In this document: in pieces, positions 46,419-58,440 of the stretch
Layout: each line of letters opens with the position of its first letter
Numbering within the stretch: position 1 is the stretch's first letter
Assembly: GCF_027744825.2 (NCBI RefSeq)
Contig: NC_071334.1
Coordinates: 38,789,437-38,853,436, forward strand
Origin: Synchiropus splendidus
Lineage: Eukaryota > Chordata > Actinopteri > Syngnathiformes > Callionymidae
Direction of reading: 5' to 3'
DNA: 64,000 nt
Notes under the pieces: model-generated
Told to the model about the DNA's origin: nothing
Databases searched by the model: none
Seen by the model: the letters and a program-made list of their open reading frames with translations, nothing else
Position numbers and translations under genes: made by a program

Positions 46419-49400
46419 TTGATTTTATATGCCACTACTAGAAAGACCCTTTCTGCTATAGTGGGAGGTTAAAATTTCATGTTCTGAAGCTTCCCTGAAA
46501 TGTTATGGCACAATGCACAAAAACGCTTTTCAGCCTGAGATAAGGTGGGTTTCGGAACGCCAAACATAAAAGTGTTGATAACTTTCGAAAAACACTTCAG
46601 ACAGCTTAGATTAGATGTGCAACTACTAGAAAGACCCTTTCTGCTATAGTGGGAGGTTAAAATTTCATGTTCTGAAGCTTCCCTGAAAAGTTATGGCACA
46701 ATGCACAAAAACGCTTTTCAGCCTGAGATAAGGTGGGTTTCGGAACGCCAAACATAAAAGTGTTGATAACTTTCGAAAAACACTTCAGACAGCTTAGATT
46801 TGATGTGCAACTACTAGAAAGGCCCTTTCTGCTATAGTGGGAGGTTAAAATTTCAAGTTCTGAAGCTTCCCTGAAAAGTTATGGCACAATGCGTAAAAAC
46901 GCTTTTCAGCCTGAGATAAGGTGGGTTTCGGAACGCCAAACATAAAAGTGTTAATAACTTTCGAAAAACACTTCAGACAGCTTAGATTTGATGTGCAACT
47001 ACTAGAAAGACCCTTTCTGCTATAGTGGGAGGTTAAAATTTCATGTTCTGAAGCTTCCCTGAAAAGTTATGGCACAATGCACAAAAACGCTTTTCAGCCT
47101 GAGATAAGGTGGGTTTCGGAACGCCAAACATAAAAGTGTTAATAACTTTCGAAAAACACTTCAGACAGCTTAGATTTGATGTCCAACTACTAGAAAGACC
47201 CTTTCTGCTATAGTGGGAGGCTAAAATTTCATATTCTGAAGCTTCCCTGAAAAGTTATGGCACAATGCACAAAAACGCTTTTCAGCCTGAGATAAGGTGG
47301 GTTTCGGAACGCCAAACATAAAAGTGTTAATAACTTTCGAAAAACACTTCAGACAGCTAATATTTGATGTACAACTACTAGAAAGACCCTTTCTGCTATA
47401 GTGGGAGGTTAAAATTTCATGTTCTGAAGCTTCCCTGAAAAGTTATGGCACAATGCACAAAAACGCTTTTCAGCCTGAGATAAGGTGGGTTTCGGAACGC
47501 CAAACATAAAAGTGTTGATAACTTTCAAAAAACACTTCAGACAGCTTAGATTTGATGTGCAACTACTAGAAAGACCCTTTCTGCTATAGTGGGAGGTTAA
47601 AATTTCATGTTCTGAAGCTTCCCTGAAAAGTTATGGCACAATGCACAAAAACGCTTTTCAGCCTGAGATAAGGTGGGTTTCGGAACGCCAAACATAAAAG
47701 TGTTGATAACTTTCGAAAAACACTTCAGACAGCTTAGATTTGATGTGTACCTACTAGAAAGGCCCTTTCTGCTATAGTGGGAGGTTAAAATTTCATGTTC
47801 TGAAGCTTCCCTGAAAAGTTATGGCACAATGCGTAAAAACGCTTTTCAGCCTGAGATAAGGTGGGTTTCGGAACGCCAAACATAAAAGTGTTGATAACTT
47901 ACGAAAAACACTTCCGACAGCTTAGATTTGATGTGCACCTACTAGAAAGACCCTTTCTGCTATAGTGGGAGGTTAAAATTTCATGTTCTGAAGCTTCCCT
48001 GAAAAGTTATGGCACAATGCACAAAAACGCTTTTCAGCCTGAGATAAGGTGGGTTTCGGAACGCCAAACATAAAAGTGTTGATAACTTTCGAAAAACACT
48101 TCAGACAGCTTAGATTTGATGTGCACCTACTAGAAAGGCCCTTTCTGCTATAGTGGGAGGTTAAAATTTCATGTTCTGAAGCTTCCCTGAAAAGTTATGG
48201 CACAATGCGTAAAAACGCTTTTCAGCCTGAGATAAGGTGGGTTTCGGAACGCCAAACATAAAAGTGTTAATAACTTTCGAAAAACACTTCAGACAGCTTA
48301 GATTTGATGTGCAACTACTAGAAAGACCCTTTCTGCTATAGTGGGAGGTTAAAATTTCATGTTCTGAAGCTTCCCTGAAAAGTTATGGCACAATGCACAA
48401 AAACGCTTTTCAGCCTGAGATAAGGTGGGTTTCGGAACGCCAAACATAAAAGTGTTAATAACTTTCGAAAAACACTTCAGACAGCTTAGATTTGATGTGC
48501 ACCTACTAGAAAGGCCCTTTCTGCTATAGTGGGAGGTTAAAATTTCATGTTCTGAAGCTTCCCTGAAAAGTTATGGCACAATGCGTAAAAACGCTTTTCA
48601 GCCTGAGATAAGGTGGGTTTCGGAAGGCCAAACATAAAAGTGTTGATAACTTTCGAAAAACACTTCAGACAGCTTAGATTTGATGTGCAACTACTAGAAA
48701 GACCCTTTCTGCTATAGTGGGAGGTTAAAATTTCATGTTCTGAAGCTTCCCTGAAAAGTTATGGCACAATGCACAAAAACGCTTTTCAGCCTGAGATAAG
48801 GTGGGTTTCGGAACGCCAAACATAAAAGTGTTGATAACTTTCGAAAAACACTTCAGACAGCTTAGATTTGATGTGCACCTACTAGAAAGACCCTTTCTGC
48901 TATAGTGGGAGGTTAAAATTTCATGTTCTGAAGCTTCCCTGAAAAGTTATGGCACAATGCGTAAAAACGCTTTTCAGCCTGAGATAAGGTGGGTTTCGGA
49001 AGGCCAAACATAAAAGTGTTGATAACTTTCGAAAAACACTTCAGACAGCTTAGATTTGATGTGCAACTACTAGAAAGACCCTTTCTGCTATAGTGGGAGG
49101 TTAAAATTTCATGTTCTGAAGCTTCCCTGAAAAGTTATGGCACAATGCACAAAAACGCTTTTCAGCCTGAGATAAGGTGGGTTTCGGAACGCCAAACATA
49201 AAAGTGTTGATAACTTTCGAAAAACACTTCAGACAGCTTAGATTTGATGTGCACCTACTAGAAAGACCCTTTCTGCTATAGTGGGAGGTTAAAATTTCAT
49301 GTTCTGAAGCTTCCCTGAAAAGTTATGGCACAATGCACAAAAATGCTTTTCAGCCAGAGATAAGGTGGGTTTCAGAACGCCAAAAATAAAAGTGTTGATA

Positions 49401-49426
49401 ACTTTCGAAAAACACTTCAGACAGCT
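46419..49426 (+). repeat. Block S, HOR unit 2, expanded to 16 monomers (3,008 bp)
   Basis: The marker order equals that of unit 1 at an exact offset of 2,632 bp, up to GAAGGCCAAAC at 48,623. That monomer type then appears again at 48,999, two monomers later, and the unit ends in a TTTCAGAACGCC monomer instead of the CTGCAATAG one. The result is 16 x 188 bp. This is a two-monomer expansion near the end of a 14-monomer unit. Confidence 0.85.
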
Positions 49427-51000
49427 TTGATTTTATATGCCACTACTAGAAAGACCCTTTCTGCTATAGTGGGAGGTTAAAATTTCATGTTCTGAAGCTT
49501 CCCTGAAATGTTATGGCACAATGCACAAAAACGCTTTTCAGCCTGAGATAAGGTGGGTTTCGGAACGCCAAACATAAAAGTGTTGATAACTTTCGAAAAA
49601 CACTTCAGACAGCTTAGATTAGATGTGCAACTACTAGAAAGACCCTTTCTGCTATAGTGGGAGGTTAAAATTTCATGTTCTGAAGCTTCCCTGAAAAGTT
49701 ATGGCACAATGCACAAAAACGCTTTTCAGCCTGAGATAAGGTGGGTTTCGGAACGCCAAACATAAAAGTGTTAATAACTTTCGAAAAACACTTCAGACAG
49801 CTTAGATTTGATGTCCAACTACTAGAAAGACCCTTTCTGCTATAGTGGGAGGCTAAAATTTCATATTCTGAAGCTTCCCTGAAAAGTTATGGCACAATGC
49901 ACAAAAACGCTTTTCAGCCTGAGATAAGGTGGGTTTCGGAACGCCAAACATAAAAGTGTTAATAACTTTCGAAAAACACTTCAGACAGCTAATATTTGAT
50001 GTACAACTACTAGAAAGACCCTTTCTGCTATAGTGGGAGGTTAAAATTTCATGTTCTGAAGCTTCCCTGAAAAGTTATGGCACAATGCACAAAAACGCTT
50101 TTCAGCCTGAGATAAGGTGGGTTTCGGAACGCCAAACATAAAAGTGTTGATAACTTTCAAAAAACACTTCAGACAGCTTAGATTTGATGTGCAACTACTA
50201 GAAAGACCCTTTCTGCTATAGTGGGAGGTTAAAATTTCATGTTCTGAAGCTTCCCTGAAAAGTTATGGCACAATGCACAAAAACGCTTTTCAGCCTGAGA
50301 TAAGGTGGGTTTCGGAACGCCAAACATAAAAGTGTTGATAACTTTCGAAAAACACTTCAGACAGCTTAGATTTGATGTGTACCTACTAGAAAGGCCCTTT
50401 CTGCTATAGTGGGAGGTTAAAATTTCATGTTCTGAAGCTTCCCTGAAAAGTTATGGCACAATGCGTAAAAACGCTTTTCAGCCTGAGATAAGGTGGGTTT
50501 CGGAACGCCAAACATAAAAGTGTTGATAACTTACGAAAAACACTTCCGACAGCTTAGATTTGATGTGCACCTACTAGAAAGACCCTTTCTGCTATAGTGG
50601 GAGGTTAAAATTTCATGTTCTGAAGCTTCCCTGAAAAGTTATGGCACAATGCACAAAAACGCTTTTCAGCCTGAGATAAGGTGGGTTTCGGAACGCCAAA
50701 CATAAAAGTGTTGATAACTTTCGAAAAACACTTCAGACAGCTTAGATTTGATGTGCACCTACTAGAAAGGCCCTTTCTGCTATAGTGGGAGGTTAAAATT
50801 TCATGTTCTGAAGCCTCCCTGAAAAGTTATGGCACAATGCGTAAAAACGCTTTTCAGCCTGAGATAAGGTGGGTTTCGGTACGCCAAACATAAAAGTGTT
50901 AATAACTTTCGAAAAACACTTCAGACAGCTTAGATTAGATGTGCAACTACTAGAAAGACCCTTTATGCTATAGTGGGAGGTTAAAATTTCATGTTCTGAA
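49427..51000 (+). repeat. Block S, contracted unit 3, matching 3.4-4.55 kb
   Basis: This unit starts as the others (CTGAAATGTTATGG, GATTAGATG) but reaches GTCCAAC (49,813) after two monomers instead of four. It lacks the TTTCAAGTTCTG B unit and one A unit. It then runs GTACAAC, CTTTCAAAAAAC, GTGTACC, TTACGAAAAAC, GAAGCCTCCC, GGTACGCC and CCCTTTATGC. From GTCCAAC on, it follows the order at 3,385-4,550, at an offset of 46,428 bp (247 monomers minus 8 bp). Confidence 0.75.
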
Positions 51001-51692
51001 GCTTCCCTGAAAAGTTATGGCACAATGCGTAAAAACGCTTTTCAGCCTGAGATAAGGTGGGTTTCGGAACGCCAAACATAAAAGTGTTAATGACTATCGA
51101 AAAACACTTCAGACAGCTAAGATTTTATGTGCAACTACTAGAAAGACCCTTTATGCTATAGTGGGAGGTTAAAATTTCATGTTCTGAAGCTTCCCTGAAA
51201 AGTTATGGCACAATGCACAAAAACGCTTTTCAGCCTGAGATAAGGTGGGTTTCGGAACGCCAAACATAAAAGTGTTAATAACTTTCGAAAAACACTTCAG
51301 ACAGCTTAGATTTGATGTGCACCTACTAGAAAGACCCTTTCTGCTATAGTGGGAGGTTAAAATTTCATGTTCTGAAGCTTCCCTGAAAAGTTATGCCACA
51401 ATGCACAAAAACGCTTTTCAGCCTGAGATAAGGTGGGTTTCGGAACGCCAAACATAAAAGTGTTGATAACTTTCGAAAAACACTTCCGACAGCTTAGATT
51501 TGATGTGCACCTACTAGAAAGACCCTTTCTGCTATAGTGGGAGGTTAAAATTTCATGTTCTGAAGCTTCCCTGAAAAGTTATGGCACAATGCACAAAAAG
51601 GCTTTTCAGCCTGAGATAAGGTGGGTTTCGGAACGCCAAACATAAAAGTGTTGATAACTTTCGAAAAACACTTCAGACAGCTTAGATTTGAT
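51001..51692 (+). repeat. Short R-like monomers between S and the four-monomer HOR
   Basis: About four monomers with AATGACTATCG and GCTAAGATTTTATG (51,090-51,130), CCCTTTATGC, ATGCCACAATG, CTTCCGAC and AAAAAGGCTTTTCAG (about 51,596). They resemble block R but have the ordinary CTATAG in place of CTAAAG. They are either a precursor of, or a conversion product from, the CTAAAG type. Confidence 0.6.
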
Positions 51693-52444
51693 GTGCGCCT
51701 ACTAGAAAGGCCCTTTCTGCTATAGTGGGAGGTTAAAATTTCATGTTCTGAAGCTTCCCTGAAAAGTTATGGCACAATGCGTAAAAACGCTTTTCAGGCT
51801 GAGATAAGGTGGGTTTCGGAACGCCAAACATAAAAGTGTTGATAACTTTCGAAAAACACTTCAGACAGCTTAGATTTGATGTGCACCTACTAGAAAGGCC
51901 CTTTCTGCTATAGTGGGAGGTTAAAATTTCATGTTCTGAAGCTTCCCTGAAAAGTTATGGCACAATGCGTAAAAACGCTTTTCAGCCTGAGATAAGGTGG
52001 GTTTCGGAACGCCAAACATAAAAGTGTTAATAACTTTCGAAAAACACTTCAGACAGCTTAGATTTGATGTGCAACTACTAGAAAGACCCTTTCTGCTATA
52101 GTGGGAGGTTAAAATTTCATGTTCTGAAGCTTCCCTGAAAAGTTATGGCACAATGCACAAAAACGCTTTTCAGCCTGAGATAAGGTGGGTTTCGGAACGC
52201 CAAACATAAAAGTGTTAATAACTTTCGAAAAACACTTCAGACAGCTTAGATTTGATGTGCACCTACAAGAAAGGCCCTTTCTGCTATAGTGGGAGGTTAA
52301 AATTTCATGTTCTGAAGCTTCCCTGAAAAGTTATGGCACAATGCGTAAAAACGCTTTTCAGCCTGAGATAAGGTGGGTTTCGGAACGCCAAACATAAAAG
52401 TGTTGATAACTTTCGAAAAACACTTCAGACAGCTTAGATTTGAT
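51693..52444 (+). repeat. Four-monomer HOR, copy 1 (752 bp)
   Basis: This is the first of three copies of a 4 x 188-bp unit. Monomers in order are a B type with TTTTCAGGCTGAG (51,795), a B type, an A type starting GTGCAAC, and a B type with CTACAAGAAAGG (52,263 region). GTGCGCCTAC at its start is private to this copy. Confidence 0.9.
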
Positions 52445-53196
52445 GTGCACCTACTAGAAAGGCCCTTTCTGCTATAGTGGGAGGTTAAAATTTCATGTTC
52501 TGAAGCTTCCCTGAAAAGTTATGGCACAATGCGTAAAAACGCTTTTCAGGCTGAGATAAGGTGGGTTTCGGAACGCCAAACATAAAAGTGTTGATAACTT
52601 TCGAAAAACACTTCAGACAGCTTAGATTTGATGTGCACCTACTAGAAAGGCCCTTTCTGCTATAGTGGGAGGTTAAAATTTCATGTTCTGAAGCTTCCCT
52701 GAAAAGTTATGGCACAATGCGTAAAAACGCTTTTCAGCCTGAGATAAGGTGGGTTTCGGAACGCCAAACATAAAAGTGTTAATAACTTTCGAAAAACACT
52801 TCAGACAGCTTAGATTTGATGTGCAACTACTAGAAAGACCCTTTCTGCTATAGTGGGAGGTTAAAATTTCATGTTCTGAAGCTTCCCTGAAAAGTTATGG
52901 CACAATGCACAAAAACGCTTTTCAGCCTGAGATAAGGTGGGTTTCGGAACGCCAAACATAAAAGTGTTAATAACTTTCGAAAAACACTTCAGACAGCTTA
53001 GATTTGATGTGCACCTACAAGAAAGGCCCTTTCTGCTATAGTGGGAGGTTAAAATTTCATGTTCTGAAGCTTCCCTGAAAAGTTATGGCACAATGCGTAA
53101 AAACGCTTTTCAGCCTGAGATAAGGTGGGTTTCGGAACGCCAAACATAAAAGTGTTGATAACTTTCGAAAAACACTTCAGACAGCTTAGATTTGAT
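52445..53196 (+). repeat. Four-monomer HOR, copy 2 (752 bp)
   Basis: All markers of copy 1 return at exactly 752 bp: TTTTCAGGCTGAG at 52,547 and CTACAAGAAAGG near 53,015. I saw no difference from copy 3 except at its end. Confidence 0.9.
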
Positions 53197-53948
53197 GTGC
53201 ACCTACTAGAAAGGCCCTTTCTGCTATAGTGGGAGGTTAAAATTTCATGTTCTGAAGCTTCCCTGAAAAGTTATGGCACAATGCGTAAAAACGCTTTTCA
53301 GGCTGAGATAAGGTGGGTTTCGGAACGCCAAACATAAAAGTGTTGATAACTTTCGAAAAACACTTCAGACAGCTTAGATTTGATGTGCACCTACTAGAAA
53401 GGCCCTTTCTGCTATAGTGGGAGGTTAAAATTTCATGTTCTGAAGCTTCCCTGAAAAGTTATGGCACAATGCGTAAAAACGCTTTTCAGCCTGAGATAAG
53501 GTGGGTTTCGGAACGCCAAACATAAAAGTGTTAATAACTTTCGAAAAACACTTCAGACAGCTTAGATTTGATGTGCAACTACTAGAAAGACCCTTTCTGC
53601 TATAGTGGGAGGTTAAAATTTCATGTTCTGAAGCTTCCCTGAAAAGTTATGGCACAATGCACAAAAACGCTTTTCAGCCTGAGATAAGGTGGGTTTCGGA
53701 ACGCCAAACATAAAAGTGTTAATAACTTTCGAAAAACACTTCAGACAGCTTAGATTTGATGTGCACCTACAAGAAAGGCCCTTTCTGCTATAGTGGGAGG
53801 TTAAAATTTCATGTTCTGAAGCTTCCCTGAAAAGTTATGGCACAATGCGTAAAAACGCTTTTCAGCCTGAGATAAGGTGGGTTTCGGAACGCCAAACATA
53901 AAAGTGTTGATAACTTTCGAAAAACACTTCAGACAGCTTAGATTTGAT
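53197..53948 (+). repeat. Four-monomer HOR, copy 3 (752 bp)
   Basis: This is the third copy, with TTTTCAGGCTGAG at 53,299 and CTACAAGAAAGG near 53,767. It is followed by GATGAGCAAC at 53,947 and then by block Q. CTACAAGAAAGG also precedes block Q at about 32,149, so the four-monomer unit probably grew out of the natural left flank of Q. Confidence 0.9.
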
Positions 53949-55790
53949 GAGCAACTACTAGAAAGACCCTTTCTGCTATAGTGGGAGGTTAAAATTTCAT
54001 GTTCTGAAGCTTCCCTGAAAAGTTATGGCACAATGCACAAAAACGCTTTTCAGCCTGACATAAGGTGGGTTTCGGAACGCCAAACATAAAAGTGTTGATA
54101 ACTTTCGAAAAACACTTCAGACAGCTTAGATTTGATGTGCACCTACTAGAAAGACCCTTTCTGCTATAGTAGGAGGTTAAAATTTCATGTTCTGAAGCTT
54201 CCATGAAAAGTTATGCCACAATGCACAAAAATGCTTTTCAGCCAGAGATAAGGTGGGTTTCGGAACGCCAAAAATAAAAGTGTTGATAACTTTCGAAAAA
54301 CATTTCAGACAGCTTAGATTTGATGTGCAACTACTAGAAAGACCCTTTCTGCTATAGTGGGAGGTTAAAATTTCATGTTCTGAAGCTTCCCTGAAAAGTT
54401 ATGGCACAATGCACAAAAACGCTTTTCAGCCTGAGATAAGGTGGGTTTCGGAACGCCAAACATAAAAGTGTTAATAACTTTCGAAAAACACTTCAGACAG
54501 CGAAGATTTTATATGCCACTACTAGAAAGACCCTTTCTGCTATAGTGGGAGGTTAAAATTTCATGTTCTGAAGCTTAACTGAAAAGTTATGGCACAATGC
54601 ACAAAAACGCTTTTCAGCCTGAGATAAGGTGGGTTTCGGAACGCCAAACATAAAAGTGTTGATAACTTTCGAAAAACACTTCAGACAGCTTAGATTAGAT
54701 GTGCAACTACTAGAAAGACCCTTTCTGCTATAGTGGGAGGTTAAAATTTCATGTTCTGAAGCTTCCCTGAAAAGTTATGGCACAATGCACAAAAACGCTT
54801 TTCAGCCTGAGATAAGGTGGGTTTCGGAACGCCAAACATAAAAGTGTTGATAACTTTCGAAAAACACTTCAGACAGCTTAGATTTGATGTGCACCTACTA
54901 GAAAGGCCCTTTCTGCTATAGTGGGAGGTTAAAATTTCATGTTCTGAAGCTTCCCTGAAAAGTTATGGCACAATGCACAAAAACGCTTTTCAGCCTGAGA
55001 TAAGGTGGGTTTCGGAACGCCAAACATAAAAGTGTTGATAACTTTCGAAAAACACTTCAGACAGCTTAGATTTGATGTGCACCTACTAGAAAGGCCCTTT
55101 CTGCTATAGTGGGAGGTTAAAATTTCATGTTCTGAAGCTTCCCTGAAAAGTTATGGCAAAATGCGTAAAAACGCTTTTCAGCCTGAGATAAGGTGGGTTT
55201 CGGAACGCCAAACATAAAAGTGTTAATAACTTTCGAAAAACACTTCAGACAGCTTAGATTTGATGTGCAGCTACTAGAAAGACCCTTTCTGCTATAGTGG
55301 GAGGCTAAAATTTCATATTCTGAAGCTTCCCTGAAAAGTTATGGCACAATGCACAAAAACGCTTTTCAGCCTGAGATAAGGTGGGTTTCGGAACGCCAAA
55401 CATAAAAGTGTTGATAACTTTCAAAAAACACTTCAGACAGCTTAGATTTGATGTGCAACTACTAGAAAGACCCTTTCTGCTATAGTGGGAGGTTAAAATT
55501 TCATGTTCTGAAGCTTCCCTGAAAAGTTATGGCACAATGCACAAAAACGCTTTTCAGCCTGAGATTAGGTGGGTTTCGGAACGCCAAACATAAAAGTGTT
55601 GATAACTTTCGAAAAACACTTCAGACAGCTTAGATTTGATGTGTACCTACTAGAAAGGCCCTTTCTGCTATAGTGGGAGGTTAAAATTTCATGTTCTGAA
55701 GCTTCCCTGAAAAGTTATGGCACAATGCGTAAAAACGCTTTTCAGCCTGAGATAAGGTGGGTTTCGGAACGCCAAACATAAAAGTGCTAA
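53949..55790 (+). repeat. Block Q, copy 3
   Basis: This copy has CTTCCATGAAAAG at about 54,201, TTTCAGCCAGAG with CCAAAAATAAAAG, GCGAAGATTTTATATGCC near 54,500, GATTAGATG near 54,693, and then two GGCCC monomers (one with GCAC), GTGCAGCTAC with AGGCTAAAA near 55,268-55,303, CTTTCAAAAAAC and GTGTACC. It lacks the GATAACCTTCG part seen in copies 1 and 2. Private changes are CTGACATAAGG near 54,056, CTATAGTAGGAGG near 54,165, AGCTTAACTG near 54,573 and GAGATTAGG near 55,562. Confidence 0.75.
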
Positions 55791-58440
55791 TAACTATCGA
55801 AAAACACTTCAGACAGCTAAGACTTTATGTGCAACTACTAGAAAGACCCTTTATGCTATAGTGGGAGGTTAAAATTTCATGTTGTGAAGCTTCCTTGAAA
55901 AGTTATGGCACAATGCACAAAAACGCTTTTCAGCCTGAGATAAGGTGGGTTTCGGAACGCCAAACATAAAAGTGTTAATAACTTTCGAAAAACACTTCAG
56001 ACAGCTTAGATTTGATGTGCACCTACTAGAAAGACCCTTTCTGCTATAGTGGGAGGTTAAAATTTCATGTTCTGAAGCTTCCCTGAAAAGTTATGCCACA
56101 ATGCACAAAAACGCTTTTCAGCCTGAGATAAGGTGGGTTTCGGAACGCCAAACATAAAAGTGTTGATAACTTTCGAAAAACACTTCCGACAGCTTAGATT
56201 TGATGTGCAACTACTAGAAAGACCCTTTCTGCTATAGTGGGAGGTTAAAATTTCATGTTCTGAAGCTTCCCTGAAAAGTTATGGCACAATGCGTAAAAAC
56301 GCTTTTCAGCCTGAGATAAGGTGGGTTTCGGAACGCCAAACATAAAAGTGTTAATAACTTTCGAAAAACACTTCAGACAGCTTAGATTTGATGTGCAACT
56401 ACTAGAAAGGCCCTTTCTGCTATAGTGGGAGGTTAAAATTTCATGTTCTGAAGCTTCCCTGAAAAGGTATGGCACAATGCACAAAAACGCTTTTCAGCCT
56501 GAGATAAGGTGGGTTTCGGTACGCCAAACATAAAAGTGTTAATGACTATCGAAAAACACTTCAGACAGCTAAGATTTTATGATCAACTACTAGAAAGACC
56601 CTTTATGCTATAGTGGGAGGTTAAAATTTCATGTTCTGAAGCTTCCCTGAAAAGTTATGGCACAATGCACAAAAACGTTTTTCAGCCTGAGATAAGGTGG
56701 GTTTCGGAACGCCAAACATAAAAGTGTTAATAACTTTCGAAAAACACTTCAGACAGCTTAGATTTGATGTGCACCTACTTCAAAGACTCTTTCTGCTATA
56801 GTGGGAGGTTAAAATTTCTTGTTCTGAAACTTCCCTGAAAAGTTATGCCACAATGCACAAAAACGCTTTTCAGCCTGAGATAAGGTGGGTTTCGGAACGC
56901 CAAACATATAAGTGTTGATAACTTTCGAAAAACACTTCCGACAGCTTAGATTTGATGTGCACCTACTAGAAAGACCCTTTCTGCTAAAGTGGGAGGTTAA
57001 AATTTCATGTTCTGAAGCTTCCCTGAAAAGTTATGGCACAATGCACAAAAAGGCTTTTCAGCCTGAGATAAGGTGGGTTTCGGAACGCCAAACATAAAAG
57101 TGTTGATAACTTTCGAAAAACACTTCAGACAGCTTAGATTTGATGTGCACGTACTAGAAAGGCCCTTTCTGCTATAGTGGGAGGTTAAAATTTCATGTTC
57201 TGAAGCTTCCCTGAAAAGTTATGGCACAATGCGTAAAACCGCTTTTCAGCCTGAGATAAGGTGGGTTTCGGAACGCCAAACATAAAAGTGTTAATAACTA
57301 TCGAAAAACACTTCAGACAGCTAAGATTTTATGTGCAACTACTAGAAAGATCCTTTATGCTATAGTGGGAGGTTAAAATTTCATGTTCTGAAGCTTCCCT
57401 GAAAAGTTATGGCACAATGCACAAAAACGCTTTTCAGCCTGAGATAAGGTGGGTTTCGGAACGCCAAACATAAAAGTGTTAATAACTTTCGAAAAACACT
57501 TCAGACAGCTTAGATTTGATGTGCACCTACTAGAAAGACCCTTTCTGCTATAGTGGGAGGTTAAAATTTCATGTTCTGAAGCTTCCCTGAAAAGTTATGG
57601 CACAATGCACAAAAACGCTTTTCAGCCTGAGATAAGGTGGGTTTCGGAACGCCAAACATAAAAGTGTTAATAACTTTCGAAAAACACTTCAGACAGCTTA
57701 GATTTGATGTGCACCTACTAGAAAGACCCTTTCTGCTATAGTGGGAGGTTAAAATTTCATGTTCTGAAGCTTCCCTGAAAAGTTATGCCACAATGCACAA
57801 AAACGCTTTTCAGCCTGAGATAAGGTGGGTTTCGGAACGCCAAACATAAAAGTGTTGATAACTTTCGAAAAACACTTCCGACAGCTTAGATTTGATGTGC
57901 ACCTACTAGAAAGACCCTTTCTGCTATAGTGGGAGGTTAAAATTTCATGTTCTGAAGCTTCCCTGAAAAGTTATGGCACAATGCGTAAAAACGCTTTTCA
58001 GCCTGAGATAAGGTGGGTTTCGGAACGCCAAACATAAAAGTGTTAATAACTTTCGAAAAACACTTCAGACAGCTTAGATTTGATGTGCACCTACTAGAAA
58101 GACCCTTTCTGCTATAGTGGGAGGTTAAAATTTCATGTTCTGAAGCTTCTCTGAAAAGTTATGGCACAATGCACAAAAACGCTTTTCAGCCTGAGATAAG
58201 GTGGGTTTCGGAACGCCAAACATAAAAGTGTTGATAACTTTCGAAAAACACTTCAGACAGCTTAGATTTGATGTGTACCTACTAGAAAGGCCCTTTCTGC
58301 TATAGTGGGAGATTAAAATTTCATGTTCTGAAGCTTCCCTGAAAAGTTATGGCACAATGCGTAAAAACGCTTTTCAGCCTGAGATAAGGTGGGTTTCGGA
58401 ACGCCAAACATAAAAGTGCTAATAACTATCGAAAAACACT
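55791..58440 (+). repeat. Block R fragment, fourth copy
   Basis: This fragment contains GTGCTAATAACTATCG (about 55,784), ATGCCACAATG, CTTCCGAC, AATGACTATCG with GCTAAGATTTTATGATC (about 56,540-56,584), CTTCAAAGACTC, TTTCTTGTTCTG, CTAAAGTGGG (about 56,985), GTGCACGTAC, GCGTAAAACCGC and AGATCCTTTATGC. It has its own changes: AACATATAAGTG near 56,905, which creates a stop and shortens the usual 70-codon frame, and AAAAGGTATGG near 56,463, which removes a minus-strand stop and yields a 79-codon frame. It lacks the GAAACTTCCC/ATTTGGTGTGC run that follows in other R copies. Confidence 0.75.

Noticed and set aside
56245..56484. Minus-strand 79-codon open frame, the longest in the window
   Set aside because: A single change, GTTATGG to GGTATGG, removes a stop and joins the usual frame to an upstream ATG. 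It is the same satellite-derived peptide with a short extension and is not a gene.
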